Below are positions 1 to 6,082 of a stretch of 6,268 bases of DNA, one piece after another. Both the position numbers and the translations under genes were made by a program. The notes beneath the pieces were generated by a model. The model searched no databases. It was given only the letters and a program-made list of their open reading frames with translations, and was not told the DNA's origin. The DNA comes from an uncultured Spirochaetaceae bacterium (GTDB lineage Bacteria > Spirochaetota > Spirochaetia > SZUA-6 > Bin103). Position 1 is the first letter of the stretch. Each line of letters begins with the position of its first letter. The DNA lies in NCBI GenBank assembly GCA_913043885.1, contig CAJWOB010000163.1, positions 1 to 6,268 on the forward strand, written 5' to 3'.

Positions 1-890
1 TGCCGCATCTCGCGGTTGTAGCAGTGCGCGGCGTCGACGTGGTGGCCGACCGGCTCCGCGGCCTCGCACAGTCGGTACACCTCACGCAGCGCCGGCAGCT
101 CCTGCTGCGGTGTGTCCCTGGTCCAGTCGCCGCTGCTGCTGCCCACAAAAAGTGGCCGTGGTGCGTGCAGACCGGCAATGTCGACGTTGGACGCGTGTAA
201 GCGCAGTAGCGGGGCGTTTTCGCAGCGGCAGCCGCCCTGCATGTGCAGTGAGATCATGTTAACCGGCGCCGCTGCGGCGAACCGCTCGTCCACGGCACAC
301 GCGATCAACGCTTGCGTCGCGCCCCCGGACGCGCCGGTAATCCCCACCCGCCGTGGATCGACGCCCTCGTGCTCTAGGAGGTAATCGAGGGAGCGAATGG
401 TGTTCCAGGTCTGCAGCCCCAGGAGGGACAGTCCGCTGGCGGCGTCGCCGATGAACGTGCGATGCGGCAGCTGGCAGGAGTCGTTGTAGCCGACCATGTC
501 ATAGCTGAAGACCACCGCTCCCATGCTCGCCAGCTGCACGCATCTGGCTACCACCGATACGTCCCGATCGTCGGCCTGGAGCCTCCCGTCCTGCCAATGC
601 CCGTGCGGGCAGAGGATGCCGGGCGGCGCCGCCCCTGCGGACGCGCTGGCCGGACGATAGACGTTGCCGGTAACTAGCAGCCCCGGCAGCGACTCGAACG
701 CGACCCGGGCACAGCTGTAGCCGTCGCCAACCCAGGCTGCGGAGACGTCCGGATGCAGGGCGGTGCGTACCGGCTCCGGCTCTAATGCCGCGCTGACCCG
801 CACGTGCCGGCGTAGCCAGCCGGCGTAGGACTCCCAGTGCGTCCGCGACGCAAAGCTCCGAATCGCCCAGGGGGTATCTCGCGTTCGCAC
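1..890 (-). CDS. Alpha/beta hydrolase, acetyl-xylan-esterase-like, 3' end cut by window edge
   Basis: The reading frame is open from just after the hyuB stop to the left edge, giving 296 codons with the C-terminus missing. Counting from GTG at 890, I see an oxyanion-type segment PHGHW (residues 95-99), the nucleophile elbow GASGG with Ser188, the cysteine-containing GCRCENAP (220-227), SSSGDWT with the acid Asp255, and AAHCYNRE with His289. These match, in order, secreted or cytosolic esterases of the alpha/beta hydrolase fold related to acetyl xylan esterases, which usually run a few dozen residues past the His. No signal peptide is visible, so I infer a cytosolic enzyme acting on a small ester. 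GTG 890 is chosen because it is the first start codon after the hyuB stop and leaves the full N-terminal part (TPWAIRSF...); no clear Shine-Dalgarno is present, which suggests translational coupling to hyuB across the 7-base gap. GTG 803 is a less likely alternative. Fold and triad are secure; the substrate is unknown. Confidence 0.88.
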   Translation of the reverse strand, partial: MRTRDTPWAIRSFASRTHWESYAGWLRRHVRVSAALEPEPVRTALHPDVSAAWVGDGYSCARVAFESLPGLLVTGNVYRPASASAGAAPPGILCPHGHWQDGRLQADDRDVSVVARCVQLASMGAVVFSYDMVGYNDSCQLPHRTFIGDAASGLSLLGLQTWNTIRSLDYLLEHEGVDPRRVGITGASGGATQALIACAVDERFAAAAPVNMISLHMQGGCRCENAPLLRLHASNVDIAGLHAPRPLFVGSSSGDWTRDTPQQELPALREVYRLCEAAEPVGHHVDAAHCYNREMR

Positions 891-897
891 GCCAGCG

Positions 898-2574
898 CTA
901 ACGACCGCCGTAGACCTCGTGCGCCCTGTCGGGCGAGACCAGGCCGTCGGCGACGTCTTGCTCCAAGGCCGCCCCGTCGCGCTGTTGCGGGGCGCCCCAC
1001 CCGCCGCCGCCCGGCGTCTGCACTCGAAACACATCGCCAGCACGCAGCTCCACCACCACCTTGGTCGGCAGCAACCGCTGCTCGCCGTCAGCGTCGGTAA
1101 CGTGGGCAATCGCACCCGCTGCACTGTGGCCGCCATCGAGCCCCCACGGGGTGAACCGGCGCCGGTCCGAGCCCATGCTTATGGTGGTGCGGTCGGCCAG
1201 GCAGCGCAGCTCGCGGACCATTCCGCATCCACCGCGATGGCGACCGGCGCCTTCGGTGTCCGGCACCAGGCCGTAGCGCATCACCTCCAGCGGATAGGTG
1301 CTCTCGATCACCTCCACCGCCGCGTTGCGGGTGTTGGTCAGGTGGGTGTGCACACCATCCTCGCCGTCGAGGTCATGGCAAGCCCCCTGCCCCCCCGCGA
1401 AGGTCTCGACGTAGTTGTAGTAGCGGCCCTCGGTGGCGCCTGGGCGGGTGTCGATTCCGCCGATATTGATCAGGTTCATCTGACCGCTGCATGCCGCACA
1501 CACCTTCTCCGGCACACACTGCGCGAGCGCACCGAGCAGCACGTCCACCACTCGCTGATCGGTGAGGATGTTGGCCTGGCCGATCGCCGCCGGATACGTC
1601 GCCTGGAGAATGCTGCCCTCGCGGGCGTGGACATGGATCGGGCGGTACGACCCGGCGCAGGTGGGCAGGTCGGGATCGATCACCGCCTTGCACGCGTAGT
1701 ACACGCAGGCCCGGGCGGCGGTAATGCGGGCGTTGAGCGGTCCCAGTACCTGCTGACTGGTGCCGGAGAAGTCCGCGACCAGCTCGTCGCCGTCGACGCT
1801 CAACGCAACGGCGATCTTAACCGGATCGTCGCTGACGCCGTCGTCGTCGAGGAAGTCCTCGAAGCGGTAGGTGCCATCCGGCAACTCTGCGATGCCGGCG
1901 CGCATGCATCGCTCTGCATGATCAAGAATCGCCTGCAGGTAGCCGACCAGCTCGGCGGCGGGCACTCTGGTCAGCAGCTCCTGGAGCCGTTCCTCCGCCT
2001 TCTTGGCTGCGGCGTACTGCGCCATCAGATCGCCCCGCACCTCGTAGTCGGTGCGGACGTTCTGCTCGATGAGCCTCAGGAGGTTGTCGTCGAACACTCC
2101 CTCACGCACCACCGGCAGCGGCGGAATCTGCATGCCTTCCTGGAAGATCTCGGTGACGCCGAATGGCATGCTCCCGGGTGCGTAGCCACCCATGTCGACG
2201 TGATGGGCGGTGGATGCCGTCAACGCGATCACCTCCCCGGCGTAGAACACCGGCGACACCAACGACAGATCGGGCAGATGCCCCGGGCCTTCTGGGTAGG
2301 GGAGATTCGTGAAGTAGGTGTCCCCGGGCCGCATCTTCTCCACCGGGTAGTGGTGGAGAATCGAACGGATGACACCAGGCATCACTCCCAGGTGCAGCGG
2401 CGTCCCCACCTCCGCCTGCGCGACCACCTCACCCGACGGCAGCGCGAGTGCGACCGAACAGTCGCGACGGTCCTTGATGTTGGTGGAATGGCTGGCACGT
2501 ACCAGCGCGGCGCAGCACTCCTCGGCGATGCCCTTGCAGCGGTTACGCATGATCTCCAGGGAGACAGGATCCAT
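898..2574 (-). CDS. hyuB: Hydantoinase/oxoprolinase subunit B (HyuB family)
   Basis: 558 aa, a usual length for HyuB, the partner of HyuA in ATP-dependent hydantoinases, 5-oxoprolinases and related carboxylases. Family landmarks seen: N-terminal DPVSLEIMRNRCKGIAEEC (2-20), RDCSVAL (37-43), STAHHVDMGGYAPGS (121-135), ADFSGTSQQVLGPLNA (267-282), IGQANILTDQRVVD (331-344), NYVETFAGGQGA (387-398), HTHLTNTRNAAVEVIE (409-424), RGGCGMVREL (447-456) and the glycine-rich PGGGGWG (521-527) near the C-terminus. It is presumably cytosolic and forms a complex with HyuA. The ATG at 2574 is chosen over an in-frame GTG at 2643: the family begins at MDPVSLEIMRN, the 23 extra residues are basic and low-complexity and overlap hyuA, and GGAG lies 8 bases before the ATG. 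It starts 2 bases after the hyuA stop, so the two are co-translated. It has 14 cysteines, including CAAC at 359-362. Whether the substrate is hydantoin, 5-oxoproline or something else cannot be told. Confidence 0.93.
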   Translation of the reverse strand: MDPVSLEIMRNRCKGIAEECCAALVRASHSTNIKDRRDCSVALALPSGEVVAQAEVGTPLHLGVMPGVIRSILHHYPVEKMRPGDTYFTNLPYPEGPGHLPDLSLVSPVFYAGEVIALTASTAHHVDMGGYAPGSMPFGVTEIFQEGMQIPPLPVVREGVFDDNLLRLIEQNVRTDYEVRGDLMAQYAAAKKAEERLQELLTRVPAAELVGYLQAILDHAERCMRAGIAELPDGTYRFEDFLDDDGVSDDPVKIAVALSVDGDELVADFSGTSQQVLGPLNARITAARACVYYACKAVIDPDLPTCAGSYRPIHVHAREGSILQATYPAAIGQANILTDQRVVDVLLGALAQCVPEKVCAACSGQMNLINIGGIDTRPGATEGRYYNYVETFAGGQGACHDLDGEDGVHTHLTNTRNAAVEVIESTYPLEVMRYGLVPDTEGAGRHRGGCGMVRELRCLADRTTISMGSDRRRFTPWGLDGGHSAAGAIAHVTDADGEQRLLPTKVVVELRAGDVFRVQTPGGGGWGAPQQRDGAALEQDVADGLVSPDRAHEVYGGR

Positions 2575-2576
2575 CG

Positions 2577-4655
2577 TTAGCGCTCCAGACGCCCGATCAT
2601 GAGCTGACCGTGACGGTCGACGTCGAGGCGCTGACCCGGCCACAGCACCGTGGTCGAGTCCAGCTGCTCGACGATGGCTGGCCCTACCAGTGACGCGCCA
2701 CTGCCAAGGGCGTCGCGCCGAAATATGGGAGTGGCAACGGCGTTGCCGTCGAAGTAGACCTGCCGACTCGCCGCCGCCGGCACCTCCACTGCCGCCGGGG
2801 CCGCCTCGGGGAGCCGCAGCGGCTGCAGATCCACCTCCGCCGACACCCAGGCGCTGCTTACCTCCACCGGATGCTCCTCCCTGGCATAGCCGTACATGCG
2901 GGCGTGCTCGCCGTGGAACGACGCCACCGCCGCGGTCAGATCAAGAGAGCCTGCGGCGACCTCCACCGGCAGCTCGTAGCGCTGCCCGAGGTAGCGCTGG
3001 CCGAGGGTGCGGCCCAGGCGAACGCCGCTCGCCCCGGCGGGTGAGCTTGCGACACCGTTCACCGAGCGAGACAGCCGCTCCGCTGCCTCCTCCTCGAGCG
3101 AGCCGAACAGCCGCTCTAGCTCTTCGCCTGAGGTGTCAGAGATGCGGCGGACAAAGGTGCTGATGCGATCCTCGCGCAGGTTGGTCATCAGCAAGCCGAC
3201 GGCGGAGTTCACCCCCGGTGCTACCGGCACCACCGTCTGGCCGATGCCCAGCTCGGCCGCCAGCTCCGCTCCGTGCAGCGGCCCCGCACCGCCGAAGGGG
3301 CAGAGCCAGAACTCGCGCGGATCGAGGCCTCGTTCCACCGTCAGGGTGCGGATGGCGGCGGTCATCGCGGCGTTGACCACGCGCACCATCCCCTCCGCGG
3401 TCTGCTCCACCGACGTGTCGAGCTGGCGCGCCAGGTGGTCGTGGATGGCGCGGCGCGCCGCTTCCACGTCCAGGGTCATGCCGCCATCCAGGAGGGAGGA
3501 CTCGCCCAGGCGGCCGAGCACCAGGTTGGCGTCGGTAACCGTGGGGAGCTCGCCGCCGCGTCCGTAGCAGGCGGGGCCCGGGACGGCGCCGGCGGACCGC
3601 GGGCCCACCCGCAGCGCACCACCCGCGTCCAGCCAGCCGATGCTCCCGCCCCCCGCGCCGATGGAGTGGATGTCCAGCATCGGCACGCTGATTGCAAGGC
3701 CACCCATCTCGGTGTCGCGCGCCAGCGGCACGGATCCGCCCTCCACCACGCCGACATCGAAGCTGGTACCGCCCATGTCGGCGGTGATCAGATTCGGCTG
3801 ACCGGCTTCCGCGCCGGCGTCGGCGTCGGCGGCCTTGGCCAGTGCCGCGCCGGCAACGATGCCGCCGGCCGGCCCCGACATCACCGTCTCCACCGAACGG
3901 CGCCCCGCCGACTCGGCGGACATCACCCCACCGCTCGACTTCATCACGAACAGCGGGGCGCCGATACGGCGCTCTCGCAGACCGGACTCGAGCCGCTCGA
4001 GGTAGCGCTGAATGACGGGCTGGACGTAGGCGTTCATCACACAGGTGCTGAAGCGCTCGTACTCCCCCGCCTCGCCGGCCAGCTCGTGGGACAAGCACAC
4101 CGCCACGTCGGGGAGCCGCTCGTTCAGCACCCGGCCGACCAGCAGCTCGTGTTCGGGATTGGCATAGCTGTGCAGTAGACCGACCGCCACTGCCTGTACC
4201 TCGCGCTGGCGCAGCACCTCGACCAGCGCATCGAGCTGGGCGACGTCCAGCGGCTGGGCGACAGTGCCATCGAAGCGAATGCGCTCCGCAACCTCGAGCC
4301 GTAGCTCGCGGGCGACCAGCGGCTTGGCCCGCCGCGCCCGCAGGTCGTACATGCGCGGCCGATCCTGACGCTGGATGTGGAGAACATCGCGAAAGCCGGC
4401 GGTGGTAATCATCGCCACCCGTGCCCCCGCCCGTTGCAGTACGGCGTTGGTGGCCACGGTGGTGCCGTGGACCAGCAGCTCCAGCGCCTCGGGGTCTGCC
4501 CCGGCACGCTCGAGCAGGGCGACCACCCCCTCGATGATCCCGCGGGACGGGTCGTCGGGGGTGCTACTGACCTTGTGGAACGCAAGGGAGCCCTGTGTCA
4601 GGTCGAAGGCGACCAGGTCCGTAAAGGTACCGCCGGTGTCGATGCCGATTCGCAT
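2577..4655 (-). CDS. hyuA: Hydantoinase/oxoprolinase subunit A (HyuA family, ATPase)
   Basis: 692 aa, full length for HyuA. The N-terminal hydantoinase/oxoprolinase domain opens with the phosphate-binding IDTGGTFTDLV (5-15), followed by HGTTVATNAVLQR (63-75), TTAGFRDVLHIQRQDRP (84-100) and HELAGEAGEYERFST (190-204). The central actin-like ATPase domain shows MKSSGGVMS (238-246), MSGPAGGIVAGAA (259-271), ADMGGTSFDVGVV (292-304), IHSIGAGGGSI (329-339), GPACYGRGG (360-368) and PFGGAGPLHGAELA (453-466). The C-terminal third includes GQRYELPVEV (558-567) and HARMYGY (584-590). The family uses ATP to activate a cyclic amide for ring opening, together with HyuB. The ATG is fixed by the conserved DTGGTFTD motif six residues in; the ribosome site is weak (GAGG about 12 bases upstream). 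It heads the hyuA-hyuB-hydrolase operon. Oddities: an Ala/Asp-rich stretch near 275-285 before the DMGGTS motif, and the repeated LGQRYLGQRY at 551-560. Length and domain pattern favour hydantoinase/oxoprolinase over the longer acetone carboxylase subunit, but substrate specificity is open. Confidence 0.95.
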   Translation of the reverse strand: MRIGIDTGGTFTDLVAFDLTQGSLAFHKVSSTPDDPSRGIIEGVVALLERAGADPEALELLVHGTTVATNAVLQRAGARVAMITTAGFRDVLHIQRQDRPRMYDLRARRAKPLVARELRLEVAERIRFDGTVAQPLDVAQLDALVEVLRQREVQAVAVGLLHSYANPEHELLVGRVLNERLPDVAVCLSHELAGEAGEYERFSTCVMNAYVQPVIQRYLERLESGLRERRIGAPLFVMKSSGGVMSAESAGRRSVETVMSGPAGGIVAGAALAKAADADAGAEAGQPNLITADMGGTSFDVGVVEGGSVPLARDTEMGGLAISVPMLDIHSIGAGGGSIGWLDAGGALRVGPRSAGAVPGPACYGRGGELPTVTDANLVLGRLGESSLLDGGMTLDVEAARRAIHDHLARQLDTSVEQTAEGMVRVVNAAMTAAIRTLTVERGLDPREFWLCPFGGAGPLHGAELAAELGIGQTVVPVAPGVNSAVGLLMTNLREDRISTFVRRISDTSGEELERLFGSLEEEAAERLSRSVNGVASSPAGASGVRLGRTLGQRYLGQRYELPVEVAAGSLDLTAAVASFHGEHARMYGYAREEHPVEVSSAWVSAEVDLQPLRLPEAAPAAVEVPAAASRQVYFDGNAVATPIFRRDALGSGASLVGPAIVEQLDSTTVLWPGQRLDVDRHGQLMIGRLER
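2583..2586 (-). promoter_or_regulatory. Shine-Dalgarno of hyuB (GGAG)
   Basis: GGAG sits inside the last codons of hyuA, 8 bases before ATG 2574. This spacing is normal and supports that ATG over the upstream GTG at 2643. Confidence 0.6.
2976..3005 (-). repeat. 15-bp tandem duplication inside hyuA
   Basis: Two adjacent 15-base units on the + strand, gtagcgctgcccgag (2976-2990) and gtagcgctggccgag (2991-3005), differ at one base. Read on the minus strand in the hyuA frame they encode LGQRY twice (residues 551-560). The duplication keeps the frame. The surrounding length matches what I recall of the family (R-x-x-D-x-R-Y-x-G-Q-x-Y-E-L), so it may have replaced rather than inserted residues. 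Confidence 0.7.
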
Positions 4656-4711
4656 GCAGTGAAGGCGCCTCGGCAGCCACCGCCACGCGGGCGGCCATTC
4701 GGGCGCGGCAA

Positions 4712-4740
4712 AGCGTCGAGTGATTCGCGGGGCGAGTCAA
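4712..4740 (-). promoter_or_regulatory. Candidate hyuA promoter
   Basis: On the minus strand, TTGACT (4740-4735) resembles a sigma-70 -35 box. A 17-base spacer leads to GACGCT (4717-4712), which keeps only the A2 and T6 of a -10 box. The predicted transcript start would lie about 50 bases before the hyuA ATG. The spacing is ideal and the -35 is good, but the -10 is poor, so this is a candidate only. Confidence 0.3.
4721..4739. promoter_or_regulatory. Imperfect dyad in the divergent promoter region, possible operator
   Basis: TGATTCGC and GCGAGTCA form an inverted repeat (7 of 8 positions pair) around a GGG centre. It overlaps the TTGACT box of the candidate hyuA promoter and lies 30 bases before the dehydrogenase start. 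A repressor or activator bound here could control both divergent genes. No regulator gene is in the window, and short dyads arise by chance in GC-rich DNA. Confidence 0.3.
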
Positions 4741-4756
4741 CACAGCGGGCGCCTGC

Positions 4757-4767
4757 TACCGTGGAGG
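4757..4767 (+). promoter_or_regulatory. Start-region signals of the dehydrogenase: TACCGT box and GGAGG
   Basis: GGAGG (4763-4767) is a perfect Shine-Dalgarno core but ends only one base before ATG 4769, too close for normal use. TACCGT (4757-4762) fits the TANNNT -10 pattern, and its end lies 6 bases before the ATG, the arrangement seen in leaderless genes. No convincing -35 was found. Either signal could be fortuitous. Confidence 0.3.
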
Positions 4768-4768
4768 T

Positions 4769-5614
4769 ATGAGTGATGCGTCGCAGTTTGTCGACCGCTA
4801 CGCGGTGGTAACCGGCGGCAGCCAGGGTCTGGGCGCCGCCACCGCCCGTATGCTCGCCGCGCGGGGTGCCGCCGGCATCGTGCTCGGCGGTCGCAACGAG
4901 GAGCGTGGCAACGCCGTCGCCGCCGAGGTACGGCAGATCGGCACGGCATGCGTGTTCGTGAAGGGCGACCTGGCTTCGGTCGAGCACTGCCGGGCGCTGG
5001 TGGGGCGCGCGGAGCAGGAGTTCGGCGGCCTACACGTACTGGTCAACGTGGCCGCCCTCACCGAGCGTGGCACCATCTGGGATACCACCCCCGAGCTGTT
5101 TGACCAGATGATGGCCACCAACACCCGCGCCCCTTTCTTTCTGATGCAGGACGCGGTCACGCTCATGCGCCGGCAGCGCGTGGCTGGGAGCATCGTCAAC
5201 ATCTCGAGCGTGGCGGCGTTTGGCAGCGTGCCATGGCTGGCTGCCTACGCCGCGTCGAAGGCGGCGCTCAACGCGCTGACCAAGAATGTTGCCTACTCGG
5301 TAATGCGCGACCGAATTCGAGTCAACGCCATCAACCTGGGCTGGATGGACACCCCCGGCGAGGATGTGATCCAGCGGCGCTACCACTCGGACGGCGGCAG
5401 CTGGAAGGAGGCGGCGGCCGCCGCGCAGCCATTCGGGCGGTTGCTGCAGCCTGACGAGGTCGCGCGGACCGTCGCCTACCTTGCCTCGGACGAGTCCGGA
5501 ATGCTCACCGGGGCGCTGATCGATCTGGACCAGTCTGTTGTTGGCGCCGGCGCGCAACCGGTGCCCCCACCCTACGAGGAGTGGCCGGCGGTCGCAGGCG
5601 TGTCGTTCGGCTAG
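4769..5614 (+). CDS. Short-chain dehydrogenase/reductase (SDR family)
   Basis: 281 aa, a complete classical SDR: a cytosolic NAD(P)-dependent oxidoreductase acting on an alcohol or carbonyl group. Seen in order: Rossmann cofactor motif TGGSQGLG (15-22), GGRNEER after the second strand (40-46), GDLAS (66-70, Asp67 at the adenine pocket), NVAA (93-96, in place of the usual NNAG), Asn118, and the catalytic Ser147 (NISS), Tyr160 and Lys164 (YAASK). Next come INLGWMDTPG (188-197) after the active site, FGRLLQPDEVARTVAYLASDES (222-243) and TGALIDLDQS (247-256). Arg42 with no acidic residue at the end of strand two suggests NADP(H). The C-terminus runs about 25 residues beyond the typical end with a proline-rich PVPPPYEEWP, which may help set the subfamily. 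ATG 4769 is the only in-frame start before the Rossmann motif. It is transcribed divergently from hyuA across 113 bases, so a shared role with the hyu operon is plausible but unproven. The substrate is unknown. Confidence 0.95.
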   Translation: MSDASQFVDRYAVVTGGSQGLGAATARMLAARGAAGIVLGGRNEERGNAVAAEVRQIGTACVFVKGDLASVEHCRALVGRAEQEFGGLHVLVNVAALTERGTIWDTTPELFDQMMATNTRAPFFLMQDAVTLMRRQRVAGSIVNISSVAAFGSVPWLAAYAASKAALNALTKNVAYSVMRDRIRVNAINLGWMDTPGEDVIQRRYHSDGGSWKEAAAAAQPFGRLLQPDEVARTVAYLASDESGMLTGALIDLDQSVVGAGAQPVPPPYEEWPAVAGVSFG

Positions 5615-5668
5615 GCCCAGAGAGTTTTGCCGTACTAGTGCAATAACCACCCCCTCTCCGACGTCTGC

Positions 5669-6082
5669 ATGACCGTGGAGCCGCGCGACGCCCAGCAAGC
5701 CGGTCGGGCCGCCGCCGCAACGGGTCCCCACGCGCGTCGCGTAGCGGCCCGCTACGCCGAAGGCGTTGCGACTGCCTACCGGCGGGAGGCGCCGCGCCTG
5801 CTCGCGTTCATTCGTTCCAGGGTGACCAACGGCGAGGACGCCGAGGACATCCTGCACGAGGTGTTCGCGCAGGCGGCGCGGCCGAACGTCCTGGCAGCGG
5901 TGGACGATGTGGTCGCCTGGCTGTTTCGCGCCGCCCGCAACCGTGTGGCTGACTGGTACCGGCGTCGAGGGCGCCGCACCGAGGCCTCTCTCGACGCGGT
6001 GGTGGGCGATGACGAGACCAGCCTCGGCGATCTGCTGGCCGACGGCGGCGTCGACGTGGAGCGTCCCGTCGCCTGGCGGTAG
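5669..6082 (+). pseudogene. ECF RNA polymerase sigma factor, region 2 half (frameshifted gene)
   Basis: 137 codons ending at TAG 6080-6082. Sigma-70 region 2 is clear: YRREAPRLLAFIRSRV (37-52), NGEDAEDILHEVFAQA (54-69, region 2.2 core-binding helix) and VAWLFRAARNRVADWYRRRGRR (82-103, promoter melting and -10 recognition), followed by an acidic linker SLGDLLADGGVDVER (118-132). ECF sigma factors need region 4 as well; here it is found in the -1 frame immediately downstream (next entry), so the TAG is premature. The two halves joined give about 200 codons, a normal ECF size. ATG 5669 has no Shine-Dalgarno, and residues 1-35 are Ala/Arg-rich and not family-like, so the start is uncertain. It follows the dehydrogenase by 54 bases on the same strand with no terminator seen. 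No anti-sigma gene is in view. If the break is a sequencing error, this is an intact transcription regulator. Confidence 0.82.

Noticed and set aside
919..2580. 553-codon plus-strand ORF opposite hyuB
   Set aside because: It is an antisense shadow of hyuB caused by GC-rich third codon positions. The protein has no recognisable motifs.
2575..2643. GTG 2643 as the start of hyuB
   Set aside because: It adds 23 basic, unconserved residues overlapping hyuA. ATG 2574 has a good GGAG and matches the family N-terminus.
3273..4178. 301-codon plus-strand ORF opposite hyuA
   Set aside because: Antisense shadow rich in Arg, Gly, His and Ala with no domain. The hyuA frame is fully explained by family motifs.
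4664..4754. GGCGCCT direct repeat at 4664-4670 and 4748-4754
   Set aside because: Seven bases of a GC-only palindrome plus T are expected by chance in such GC-rich DNA.
4377..4987. Two ORFs crossing the divergent intergenic region (4377-4772 plus, 4598-4987 minus)
   Set aside because: Both mostly overlap hyuA or the SDR in other frames and have no family features. Neither extends HyuA or the SDR in frame.
5615..5668. Rho-independent terminator after the SDR
   Set aside because: There is a short TTTT at 5625-5628 but no GC stem before it.
5030..5857. 275-codon minus-strand ORF opposite the SDR and sigma gene start
   Set aside because: It overlaps two well-supported genes and has shadow-type composition.
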